From positions 2,939,067 to 3,003,066 of the forward strand of contig CP060294.1 of assembly GCA_014302835.1 (NCBI GenBank): a stretch of DNA of 64,000 nucleotides, read 5' to 3'. The DNA is from Pedobacter sp. PAMC26386. Its GTDB lineage: Bacteria > Bacteroidota > Bacteroidia > Sphingobacteriales > Sphingobacteriaceae. Shown one piece after another: positions 44,697 to 53,199 of this stretch. Position 1 is the first letter of the stretch. The number at the start of each line of letters is the position of its first letter. The notes under the pieces are model-generated. The model saw only the letters and a program-made list of their open reading frames with translations. It ran no database searches and was not told the origin of the DNA. Position numbers and translations under genes: made by a program.

Positions 44697-45023
44697 ATGA
44701 TCACCATAACAGATAAAGCGAAGAGCAAAATTGATAACTTAATGCAGGAATCTCAAATGGATACTACTTATTTTTTACGTGTTTCAGTAAAAGGTGGTGG
44801 TTGTTCAGGTTTATCCTACAATTTAGATTTTGATAATGAGGAGAAGACGGGAGATCAGTTTTTTGAAGACAGAGGAATCCGGATCGCACTGGATATGAAA
44901 TCATTTTTATATCTGGCCGGTACAGAACTTGACTTCACAGATGGAATAAACGGGAAAGGATTCAATTTCAATAATCCAAATGCAAGCCGTACTTGCGGTT
45001 GCGGAGAAAGTTTCTCAGTTTAA
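44697..45023 (+). CDS. iscA: Iron-sulfur cluster carrier, A-type
   Basis: The 108-residue HesB/IscA-type protein has the three cluster cysteines in GGGCSGLSYNL and the C-terminal CGCG. It carries clusters from IscU to apo-proteins. It is 36 bases after iscU and is the last gene of the isc operon. A weak hairpin (45054-45090) follows. The boundary between core genes and the decayed secretion region lies just downstream. Confidence 0.95.
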   Translation: MITITDKAKSKIDNLMQESQMDTTYFLRVSVKGGGCSGLSYNLDFDNEEKTGDQFFEDRGIRIALDMKSFLYLAGTELDFTDGINGKGFNFNNPNASRTCGCGESFSV

Positions 45024-45053
45024 CCCGATATATAGTAAAACTAATAATATTAA

Positions 45054-45085
45054 GCCCTCGTAGAGAATTCTGCGGGGGCCTCTTT
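45054..45085 (+). terminator. Probable terminator of the isc operon
   Basis: GCCCTCG and GCGGGGGC form a stem with one wobble, followed by CTCTTTGTTT. It begins 31 bases after the iscA stop. Confidence 0.5.
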
Positions 45086-45089
45086 GTTT

Positions 45090-45155
45090 CTACTGGAAAG
45101 CCGAACTTAAAACAGCTTTTTCTATGATTAATGAAAGTCCTGAATCTTCATAATT
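45090..45155 (-). pseudogene. 3' remnant of a second copy of the adjacent secreted-protein gene
   Basis: GAACTTAAAACAGCTTTTTC at 45103-45122 is identical to 45686-45705, the coding 3' end of the intact secreted-protein gene at 45673. On the minus strand both encode IEKAVLSS followed by a similar end (AFQ stop here, TFK stop in the intact gene). Upstream of this the reading frame quickly loses similarity. This is what is left of a duplicated paralogue. Confidence 0.7.
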
Positions 45156-45227
45156 AAGACAAATATTATGATATAAAGATATTAACACATGATAACTGTA
45201 TTTACATTAACTACAACTTAATTAAAA

Positions 45228-45508
45228 ATGGAAGTTGGGATAATTAAACTAGAAGAATCAGTTGCCTCATTGTCCGAAACCATTAACATTGGTTTTCAAA
45301 AAATTGATAACAACTTTCATTACTCAACAAAAAAACAGACTTATTGCAAGGTAATTCAGTTTCAACCATGGAAACATTAGAAACGGGAATTAATGATATT
45401 AGAATCGAGCTTGGTTCTGGGATTAATGATATTAAAGACATCAAATCAGAAATTCAAAAAATATATGTAGTAACTCGTTATGAAAGCCGATTATCCATAC
45501 TTAATTGA
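45228..45508 (+). pseudogene. Frameshifted small coiled-coil ORF
   Basis: Two overlapping short frames together read as one protein. The first, from ATG 45228, encodes MEVGIIKLEESVASLSETIN...FHYSTKK and stops at 45380. The second frame continues from the A7 run at 45329-45335 as TDLLQGNSVSTMETLETG...SRLSILN to the stop at 45508. One base gained or lost in the A7 run would join them into about 93 residues. Both parts have Leu/Ile spacing of a coiled coil (GINDIRIELGSGINDIKDIK). It may be a pseudogene or a sequencing slip; the function is unknown. Confidence 0.6.
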
Positions 45509-45567
45509 AGATGCTTCTAAAGCAGGGGATCAACCATTAAATTAAAAGATTAAAATAATTAAATTTA

Positions 45568-45609
45568 AGAGCCTGTTTAAAATTTAGATGATAAATTTAA
45601 ACAGGCTCT
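45568..45609. repeat. AGAGCCTGTTT hairpin repeat, copy in the secretion region
   Basis: Left arm 45568-45586 (AGAGCCTGTTTAAAATTTA) and right arm 45592-45609 (TAAATTTAAACAGGCTCT), differing by one extra A. The right arm is identical to that of the copy at 23.5 kb. A second hairpin, AAGCTCCAAAAGGAGCTT followed by T, lies at 45617-45640. Confidence 0.88.
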
Positions 45610-45672
45610 AATATGAAAGCTCCAAAAGGAGCTTTTTCTTTTTAACAATATTCTTAATCCTAGTCTTATTTT

Positions 45673-46254
45673 TTATTTAAATGTTGAACTTAAAACAGCT
45701 TTTTCAATCGCCGCTTTATCATCAGCCTTATCAAAAAACCAGGTCATAGTAAATAGATAACCATTTCTATAAGCCAATAATGTTTGATTTACACCGGCAA
45801 AGCCCTCCTTAGTATATACTATTGATTTGAAATCCTGCGAATCAACCTTCAAATTCAGAACTTTCGTATCCATTTTTGTTGTTGAATACGTTTTTTTCAA
45901 TATCATTACTATATTATTACTGAGATCATCTAGTGTCCTGACACCCTTCTTTGCTAATGACACACTATCCTCAATCATACTCCTGAACATTGGACCTGTC
46001 TTATCCCCTTTGTTAAAGCTTATCAATTGAGTTGCAGCAGAGCCATTAAGTTTATGATTTGCAGTTTTTTCTAAATGTTTAAGTAATTCTGCCTTATCAT
46101 TAGCAGTCTCTACATGCCACCCTTCTGGCACCTCCATGTTCCATCCAATTGTCTTATTGATATATTTCCCATTTACCAAACTTTCAGTCTGTGCTGACAA
46201 GTTAAAACAGACAAATAATAGTAAAACAGTTATAGTTTTTATTTTATTGTACAT
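45673..46254 (-). CDS. Small secreted protein, paralogue remnant nearby
   Basis: The 193-residue protein has a Sec signal (residues 1-21, ending NLSAQ) and a mature part starting TESLVNGKYINKTIGW, with MEVPEGWHVE, reminiscent of PsbP/MOG1-like small alpha/beta domains. That likeness is weak. The start overlaps the preceding gene by 11 bases, so it is translated with the cargo gene operon. A 3' fragment of a second copy lies at 45090-45155. Function is unknown; by position it may be an accessory to the cargo/exporter system. Confidence 0.7.
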   Translation of the reverse strand: MYNKIKTITVLLLFVCFNLSAQTESLVNGKYINKTIGWNMEVPEGWHVETANDKAELLKHLEKTANHKLNGSAATQLISFNKGDKTGPMFRSMIEDSVSLAKKGVRTLDDLSNNIVMILKKTYSTTKMDTKVLNLKVDSQDFKSIVYTKEGFAGVNQTLLAYRNGYLFTMTWFFDKADDKAAIEKAVLSSTFK

Positions 46255-46747
46255 ATTTTGGTTTTAACAATTGTATTATTTCATCTTGATTATTCCAAAA
46301 TGAGGGAACAAAATATAGTTTTTTAATACCATCGAATTTAACGGCGAAGACTTTTTCATCTTTAAACGTCTTCATAGGATTTAATTCTTCACAAATAAGA
46401 ATCTTATCTAATGTAGTTTCAAAATTGTATTCTTTTCCTCTCAATCCTTTAGAACAAACAAAAACCACCTCGTCGTTTGTTAATTTAATTTCCTTAATCG
46501 TATGTTTTACGATAGACAAAAGCTGTATCCCTCTAATAATAAATATTTTCACAATAATTGCAGTGCCTACAAATGCACTAACTAAATAGCCTTTTTCTCC
46601 GGATGGAGTAGATAAAGAATTTACAAATACTACTATACCTAGTAAACCAAACATTATTGGCACAATAACAAATAAACTTTTCTTGATTTTAATGGTGAAT
46701 TTTTCAAGAAAGAATATGCCATTAGGGTTTATATCGAAATAATGCAT
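46244..46747 (-). CDS. Two-TM membrane protein, immunity-like by position
   Basis: The 167-residue protein has two TM segments (about residues 24-45, LFVIVPIMFGLLGIVVFV, and about 55-72, LVSAFVGTAIIVKIFIIRG) followed by a cytoplasmic domain of about 90 residues resembling a PH-like fold. It starts 3 bases after the stop of the GG-leader cargo gene and is overlapped by the next gene. Small membrane proteins in this position often protect the producer from its own exported toxin or bacteriocin. That role is inferred from order only; no immunity family was recognised. Confidence 0.65.
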   Translation of the reverse strand: MHYFDINPNGIFFLEKFTIKIKKSLFVIVPIMFGLLGIVVFVNSLSTPSGEKGYLVSAFVGTAIIVKIFIIRGIQLLSIVKHTIKEIKLTNDEVVFVCSKGLRGKEYNFETTLDKILICEELNPMKTFKDEKVFAVKFDGIKKLYFVPSFWNNQDEIIQLLKPKYVQ

Positions 46748-46750
46748 AAT

Positions 46751-47543
46751 TTACCTAAGGCCACTATATTGATATGCAGAATAAGTTGAATTAGCAGCGT
46801 CTAACATGAAATAAGCACCCGCAACTGCTCCACCACTTATAACAGCAGTTACTCCATCATTAATTAATGCACCATATTTCTCACCTGTCGCTCCATTGAA
46901 TCCACGACCAATCAACGCAACCAAATTAGATGCTCCAGCCCCAGGCTTAAGAAGATCTGCAAAATTCGTTGCTATACGCGTACTTCCATAAATTATTAAA
47001 AAGGTGGTTACTCCCCCACTTTCTATAGCTCCAAGGGCCCCAATAGCAACCTCTCCAACTCCTAAAAGTGCATTCAATGCACTTTGCCACCCAGGGGTCC
47101 CTGTGTTAACTTGTACCAACGCTTGATTGGTCCAAGTTTGACCACCATTAAAAGAAATTTTCGCGTAAGAATCACCAGAAATACTTTTATAAATCTGATT
47201 ATCAAATAAATACCCCCCACCAGAATCACTTCTAGGAGAATAACTCGAACTACCTGTAGATCCATCATTTCCACTCGGATTAGCAGCTGAACTATTGTCC
47301 ATTGATGGGGTTCTCCCAGTCACAGTAAATCCCCCTAACCCATACCCATTAGTAAAACCGCTATTCCTACCATCACTATTATATCCACCACCAGTACCTC
47401 CTACAAAAGTATTAGGCGTATCTGCTATTTGCTCCTGAGGCATCTCTCTTCCTCCTAGAATACTTCTTTTAGAACCATTTCCTAAGACTTCCATCTCCCC
47501 CCTCCAATTCATCAAATGACAAATTTCTCAATGTATTTTTCAT
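46751..47543 (-). pseudogene. GG-leader cargo gene, leader out of frame with body
   Basis: From ATG 47543 the minus strand encodes MKNTLRNLSFDELEGG, then stops at 47469. One base fewer in the six-G run (C6 on the plus strand, 47497-47502) gives MKNTLRNLSFDELEG, then EMEVLGNGSKRSILGG, a fuller double-glycine leader with the GG cleavage site, and continues to the stop at 46751. The mature part would be a Gly/Ser/Asn-rich segment followed by a hydrophobic Gly/Ala-rich tail (ALNALLGVGEVAIGALGAIE). As it stands the body is open only from a TTG at 47515. The gene stands divergent to a C39/ABC exporter that would cleave and export it. Confidence 0.65.
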
Positions 47544-47560
47544 AGTTTGTAGTTTTTAGA

Positions 47561-47578
47561 CTGCGTATATTAACGCAG
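47561..47578. promoter_or_regulatory. Palindrome between the divergent cargo and exporter genes
   Basis: CTGCGT (47561-47566), 6 bases, ACGCAG (47573-47578): a perfect inverted repeat just upstream of the cargo ATG. It may be an operator or a leader hairpin. Confidence 0.4.
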
Positions 47579-47670
47579 CAGCTAAAGGTATTATAATAAC
47601 AATTAAAATAAAATAATTATCATATAAATAACTATATTTTCGCAGCCCTCTACCTAATATCTACGACCTT

Positions 47671-49684
47671 AAAAAAATTCCCTTCAGACAGACAGAGGGT
47701 CACCACGGACTGCGGCCCTGCCTGTTTGAAAATGATTGCCAAATTTTATGGTAAATTTTACTCATTACAATATTTAAGAGATAAATGTGGAATAACTAAA
47801 GAAGGGGTGTCTTTTTTAGATTTAAGTCAGGCTGCTGAGGGTATTGGTTTACGCACTTTATCCTTAAAATGTAGCATTGAAGATTTACTGGTCAAAATAC
47901 CTTTACCAGTAATTGTTCACTGGAATGATAGCCATTTTATTGTTGTTTATAAAGTAACGCCAAAATATATTTACGTTTCAGATCCTGCAAGAGGATATAT
48001 CAAATTTACTGTTCACGAATTTGCCAATAAATGGATAGAAAAGGGGCTAAAAAAGGGAGTTCTAATGGCCATAGAACCTCAGGCAGATTTTTATCAACGC
48101 CAACCTAATGAAAAAAGGGACCGAAGAAAAACACTCGAACACTTTTTAAGCTATTTCACCCCTTATAAAAAGAGCTTTGTAAACTTGTTTGTTGTCATGC
48201 TACTTGTTACAATTCTTCAAGGATTTTTGCCTTTCATTGCTAAATCGGTTATTGATGTTGGCATCCAGACACACGACTTGAATTTCATCAATATCGTACT
48301 TATTGCCAATGTTGCAATTTACATCAGTATTCTCCTTTCAAATATTGTCCGGGATTGGATACTACTTCATATCACATCAAGGATAAACATTGCCTTAATA
48401 TCAGACTATCTCATTAAGCTAATGCTATTACCTATTACTTTCTTTGAGAATAAGCAGACCGGAGATATTTTACAAAGGGCACAAGATCATGAACGTATCC
48501 GAAGTTTTATCATGAACAACTCGCTCAACATGATTTTTTCCACTTTAACCTTTTTTGTTTTTGGTGTCATACTCTTCATCTATAATACCTTGATTTTCGG
48601 AATATTTTTAACTGGAAGTATATTCTATGTGTTGTGGGTCATGTTTTTTTAAAAAAAGTAAGGGAGAAACTAGATTGGGAATATTTTGAATTGGTTAGTA
48701 AAAACCAAAGTTACTGGGTAGAGACAATTGGCACAATACAGGATATCAAAATCAATAACTATGAAAAATCCAAACGATGGAAATGGGAAGATATTCAGGC
48801 CAGATTATACGAAGTCAATCTAAGAGTACTAAACGTTACAAACACACAGAATTTAGGTGCGCAATTCATAGATAACTTAAAAAATATTTTTATTACTTTT
48901 TTCTGTGCCAAAGCTGTAATAAAAGGCGAAATGACCTTTGGTGTAATGATTTCTACTCAATTCATTATTGGCATGCTTAACGCACCAGTTGTACAATTTA
49001 TCATTTCATTTCAATTTGCTCAGATAAGCTTCCTTCGTCTAAATGAAATCCATCAATTAGAGGATGAACACGAAAATGTAGGGTCAAACACGATAGAATT
49101 ACCAGAAAACAAGAGCCTTATTCTTAAAAATGTATCTTTCCAATATACACCAACCGGTCCAGTAATATTAAAAAGTATACGGTTATTGATTCCAGAAAGA
49201 AAAGTAACAGCAATTGTAGGTGATAGCGGCTGTGGTAAGTCAACTTTACTTAAACTACTATTAAGATTATACAAGCCTTCCTATGGAGACATACAAATTG
49301 GTAATATGAATGTAAACAATATCAGTTTAAAACAATGGCGGACAAAAACAACGTGTATTAATTGCCAGAGTTTTATATAAAAATCCTGACTATTTATTTT
49401 TTGATGAAGCAACGAACTCATTAGATACCTTAAATGAACAGAAAATAGTGAATGCACTTGATGATGTCTTTAAGGATAAAACTGTTATTGTTGTTGCCCA
49501 TCGCTTAAGCACTATACGCAAAGCAGATCAGATTGTTGTTATGCAAAGCGGAATGGTTGTTGAAATTGGAAATCACGATAATTTAATGCAAAATAAGGGT
49601 AGATACTATCAATTAGTTCAGTCACAAATGGAGCTGGCAACGGTCGATGTCCCAAATCTCACTATACTTTCTGAAAATACTTAA
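47671..49684 (+). pseudogene. C39-peptidase ABC exporter, broken by frameshifts and a deletion
   Basis: The remains encode a bacteriocin-type exporter: C39 protease (catalytic Cys codon 47711-47713 in DCGPACLKMIAKFYG; His in VIVHWNDSHFIVV), ABC membrane domain (about 48130-49060) and ATPase (Walker A GDSGCGKST at 49220, Walker B YLFFDEATNSLD). Breaks are visible. Near 47698 the frame of KKIPFRQTEG differs from that of TTDCGPACL by one base, and no ATG precedes it. At T7A7 (48644-48657) one T is missing. At about 49347 the segment from the Q-loop through LSGGQ (some 55-70 codons) is gone and the frame shifts. Intact parents process GG-leader peptides during export. It cannot work as it stands. 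Confidence 0.88.
49340..49347 (+). other. Inferred deletion junction (8-base microhomology) in the ABC exporter
   Basis: GGACAAAA is read in the upstream frame as the R-T-K end of QWRTK, after the Walker A region, and in the downstream frame as the GGA-CAA-AA start of GQKQRVLIAR, the end of the ABC signature. The two halves share these 8 bases, consistent with a deletion between short repeats. Confidence 0.6.
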
Positions 49685-49722
49685 AAAGTATTCCGGGTTT
49701 CCAACTAATTGACTACAGACAA

Positions 49723-51042
49723 ATGAAAGAAGAAAAAAAATATTATTTAAGCCAGCGAACAGAACAAGTACAAGATATTATAGAGCGTATGCCTACAAAG
49801 TTTGGCTTTTGGGTAAGTCTAATAGTAGCATTTATATTCGTACTCCTTCTTGTTTTTGGCTGGTTGGTTAGATATCCCGATGTAATAACAGGTCAAATTG
49901 TAATTAATGCAAATAATGCGCCTTTAAAGTTAATAGCGAATAGTAGCGGTAAGTTAAAGCTAAATGGTGTAAAATCTATGGATCAAATCAAAGAAGGACA
50001 GGTAATAGCTTATATTGAAAATCCTACGCAGCTAGAAAATGTCCTTTTGATAGAGCACATACTCAAAGATTACAATCCCAACGCAGATACCATCACACGC
50101 ATTTTCGCAAAATTGCCCCCAAATTTTTCAATGGGTGACTTAAACATAAAATATTACTCTTTTGTCAATAGCCTGCAAAACTACATTAACTACAAGGACA
50201 ATAAACTAATGGATAAACAAGATTCTAATTTAAGCATCCTGCAATCCGAACAAAAAAAGGCTATTATTTCAGCTGAAAAGCGTATTGAGATGAGTATTAA
50301 TAATTTAAAATATATTTACAAGTCTTATAAACGTGATTCTTCACTTTTCATAAAAAGGATAATTAGTGAATCTGAATTTGATAAGACAAACCTTAGTTAC
50401 ATCGCTGCTAAAGACAGCTACCAGTTTTCATTAAATAATATGATTAATGCAAAACAATCTGAACAACAAACTGATGGTAAAAGGCAAGAGCTATCAGTCC
50501 AGAAACCCGAAAAACAAATAGAGCTACGCATGGCAGTAATTTCATCTTTTAATGATTTAGTTGATAATGTTAAAAGCTGGGAGCAGAAATACATTTTCAG
50601 ATCCCCATTTTCAGGCAAAGTACAATTTTTGAAATTTTACACTGATAATCAATTTATTTCAAATGGAGAACCGGTTTTTACTATTATTGCTAAAGAAGAC
50701 AAAGCTTTCGGCCAAGTTTCCTTGCCAGCTGGTGGCTCAGGAAAGATCAAAGTTGGACAAGAAGTAATCGTAAAACTAGATAACTTTCCATTTATGGAAT
50801 ACGGATCTATAAAAGGAAGGGTAAATTCCATATCCTTAACAACCAATATTACTAAAACAGAGAATAATAGTACCGTTGATACTTATATGATTCTTGTTAA
50901 TTTTCCCGATCAGTTAAAAACTAATTATGGAAAACAATTAGATTTTAGAGCAGAGGCTAAAGGTACGGCAGAAATCATTACAAATGACCGACGTTTGGTG
51001 CAAAGATTTTTTGATAATTTAAAATACGTCTTAAACAAATAG
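49723..51042 (+). CDS. HlyD-family membrane fusion protein of the peptide exporter
   Basis: The 439-residue adaptor has a short cytoplasmic N-terminus, one TM (about residues 28-50, FWVSLIVAFIFVLLLVFGWLV), a split lipoyl/barrel-sandwich domain (starting ITGQIVINANNAPLKLIANSSGKLKL), a long coiled-coil hairpin (about 130-260) and a beta-barrel domain (about 290-400, with IRSPFSGKVQFLKF near its start). Such proteins bridge the C39/ABC exporter and an outer-membrane channel. The reading frame is intact although the ABC gene 38 bases upstream is broken. No TolC-type gene lies nearby. Confidence 0.85.
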   Translation: MKEEKKYYLSQRTEQVQDIIERMPTKFGFWVSLIVAFIFVLLLVFGWLVRYPDVITGQIVINANNAPLKLIANSSGKLKLNGVKSMDQIKEGQVIAYIENPTQLENVLLIEHILKDYNPNADTITRIFAKLPPNFSMGDLNIKYYSFVNSLQNYINYKDNKLMDKQDSNLSILQSEQKKAIISAEKRIEMSINNLKYIYKSYKRDSSLFIKRIISESEFDKTNLSYIAAKDSYQFSLNNMINAKQSEQQTDGKRQELSVQKPEKQIELRMAVISSFNDLVDNVKSWEQKYIFRSPFSGKVQFLKFYTDNQFISNGEPVFTIIAKEDKAFGQVSLPAGGSGKIKVGQEVIVKLDNFPFMEYGSIKGRVNSISLTTNITKTENNSTVDTYMILVNFPDQLKTNYGKQLDFRAEAKGTAEIITNDRRLVQRFFDNLKYVLNK

Positions 51043-51148
51043 TTAATCAAATACACCCGAAACATTTACTGTATTCCAATTGTTTATAGCACACGTATTC
51101 TATTATTAATGTAAAAAACTTTATTATTGCCCTCGCAAAAAAATAAAT

Positions 51149-53062
51149 ATGGTCTCATTTAACGAATCGTCTACGGTTCCCAGCTTATTAAGAAACGTAG
51201 TAGAAAACATTCACAAACCCGAAGAAACTTTCTTAATCCACAAAAAAAACAACGAGTGGGAGAATATCTCATTTAAGCAAACCCTGGATTATGCAGATGC
51301 AGTAGCCGCATTTTTTTTATCAAAAGGAGTAGCTAAAGGTGACAGAATGGGTCTGATGATCGAGAATGGACCAGATTATGTTTACTATGATCAGGGTATT
51401 CAACAAATCGGTGCAATTAATGTTTCCATTTACCCCACTCTATCTGAACAGGAAGTCGAATATATCATCAACGATTCGGGAATAAAATCCCTGCTGGTAG
51501 GCAATCCATTCCTTTACAAAAAGATACTTAAAATCGCAGATAACTGCAGACACTTACAATACATCATTCCTGCTTTTGCAGAATACAATAAAACCACTGT
51601 TCCAGAAGATCTGAATAAAATCATTATCAGTTTTGAGGACCTTTTAAAACAAGGAAAAGAACTAGTATCCACTTACCAGGTTAAAATCAAAGAAGCCAGA
51701 TCATTGTTACGTCCATCTGATACCTCTTCTTTAATCTATACCTCAGGTACTACCGGCACACCTAAAGGAGTGATGCTTTCTCATAGTAATTTCGTAGAAA
51801 ACGTAAAAGTTTGTCTTCAGCAGATTCCGATCATTGACGAAACTGACGTATTTTTATCTTTTCTTCCCTTATCTCATGTCTTTGAAAGAACGGCAACTTA
51901 TCATGTATGCTGTGCCCAGGGATGTAAAATTGCTTATGCACAAAGTCTGGAATTATTAGCCAAAAACATGGCAGAAATCAGACCGACCGTAATGAGCTGC
52001 GTACCACGACTATTAGAACGCATCCACGATAAAGCTATTAAAAGCGGGACTGCCGAAGGCGGCTTAAAAGCTAAAATATTCTTGTGGGCATTGGAAACCG
52101 GTCAGAACTACCGTCACAAAATTGAAGCGGGGAAAAACCCTGGTGTATTTTTATCCATAGAAAAGCGAATTGCAGAAAAACTAGTATTCAGTAAGATTAA
52201 AGAAAAAACAGGCGGAAGATTAAAATTCATGATTTCTGGTGGTGCAGCCCTTCCTAAAAACGTAGGTGAATTCTTCGGTAATCTTGGTATTAAAATCCTT
52301 GAAGGATTTGGTTTGACAGAAACCTCTCCGGTTATGGCCGTAACAGAATATGACAGACAAGTTTACGGAACCGTAGGCCGGATCATTCCCGGTATAGAAG
52401 TAGCCATACAAAATATCGAGACCAAAGAAATGGTTAGTATTCAGACCCATGAATCATTTAATCCGGATTTTGAATGTGCCGAAGGCGAAATTATAGTACG
52501 TGGCCATTGCGTCATGCAGGGATATTTCAATAAACCAGCAGAAACAGCAGAAGCAATCGATAAAAACAACTGGTTCCATACTGGTGATATCGGCCGTTTC
52601 TATAAAGGTAATCTTCAGATTACAGACCGTTTAAAAAACATGATTGTGAATGCTTACGGGAAAAATGTATATCCTACGCCAGTAGAAAACATTTACCTGA
52701 AAAGTCTTAAAATAGATTCTCTGTTTTTAATTGGAGACAAAAGAGAATATCTGACTGCAATTATTATCCCTAACCGCGAAAGTTTGCAGGAAAAGTTCAA
52801 CTTGCCGGATGCTTTCTTTTTACAACCAGATATTTTTATCAACGAACCAGAAATTATTGACTGGATTGACCAGGATATCAGAAAGCTATCAAATGAGTTA
52901 TCAAAATTTGAACGTATTAAGAATTTCAGGATTAAAAGAAACCCATTCAGTATCGAAGATGGTGAGATCACTCCTACTATGAAAATAAAGCGCAAAGTGG
53001 TCGAAAAAATCTACGCTGAAGCCATCAATGAGTTATATACAGAGTCCGTTGAAGCCGATTAG
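51149..53062 (+). CDS. Long-chain fatty acid-CoA ligase (AMP-forming)
   Basis: The 637-residue adenylate-forming enzyme has the P-loop-like AMP motif SLIYTSGTTGTPKGVMLSH, the second motif GFGLTETSP, the hinge region NWFHTGDIG, and the C-terminal KNMIVNAYGKNVYPTPVE. The length and the last motif fit the long-chain FadD/Faa type found in Bacteroidetes. It makes acyl-CoA for degradation or lipid synthesis. It is a single gene outside the secretion region. Confidence 0.93.
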   Translation: MVSFNESSTVPSLLRNVVENIHKPEETFLIHKKNNEWENISFKQTLDYADAVAAFFLSKGVAKGDRMGLMIENGPDYVYYDQGIQQIGAINVSIYPTLSEQEVEYIINDSGIKSLLVGNPFLYKKILKIADNCRHLQYIIPAFAEYNKTTVPEDLNKIIISFEDLLKQGKELVSTYQVKIKEARSLLRPSDTSSLIYTSGTTGTPKGVMLSHSNFVENVKVCLQQIPIIDETDVFLSFLPLSHVFERTATYHVCCAQGCKIAYAQSLELLAKNMAEIRPTVMSCVPRLLERIHDKAIKSGTAEGGLKAKIFLWALETGQNYRHKIEAGKNPGVFLSIEKRIAEKLVFSKIKEKTGGRLKFMISGGAALPKNVGEFFGNLGIKILEGFGLTETSPVMAVTEYDRQVYGTVGRIIPGIEVAIQNIETKEMVSIQTHESFNPDFECAEGEIIVRGHCVMQGYFNKPAETAEAIDKNNWFHTGDIGRFYKGNLQITDRLKNMIVNAYGKNVYPTPVENIYLKSLKIDSLFLIGDKREYLTAIIIPNRESLQEKFNLPDAFFLQPDIFINEPEIIDWIDQDIRKLSNELSKFERIKNFRIKRNPFSIEDGEITPTMKIKRKVVEKIYAEAINELYTESVEAD

Positions 53063-53069
53063 AGGTCAT

Positions 53070-53110
53070 TTAAACAGGCACCTAGAATTTTCTAAAAAAA
53101 CAGGCTCTAA
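53070..53110. repeat. Degenerate fragments of the CAGGCTCT hairpin family
   Basis: TTTAAACAGGCACCTAGAA at 53070-53088 and AAAACAGGCTCTAA at 53097-53110 both carry the conserved half-site TTTAAACAGGCTCTAA in the same orientation, so no hairpin forms. It looks like a broken or rearranged copy. Confidence 0.6.
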
Positions 53111-53115
53111 TTTAC

Positions 53116-53123
53116 TATTTTTG
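53116..53123 (+). promoter_or_regulatory. -7 box of lysS
   Basis: TATTTTTG, an exact TAnnTTTG match, lies 77 bases upstream of the lysS ATG, within a gap that also holds two fragments of the CAGGCTCT repeat (53070-53110). Confidence 0.5.
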
Positions 53124-53199
53124 CAAAGCAATTGAATATAGCATTCAATTGCAGACCAATCAAGAGCTTATCCGGTGAGAGCCGAATATAATAACATAT

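Noticed and set aside
47074..47274. Basic ORF of 66 residues inside the cargo gene, on the same strand
   Set aside because: It is an out-of-frame shadow of the Gly/Ser-rich coding region with no ribosome-binding site or homology signal.
48634..49380. Programmed frameshifting or slippage at T7A7 as the way the ABC exporter is made
   Set aside because: Slippage could repair this break, but not the missing Q-loop/signature segment further on, so a working full-length product is not possible.
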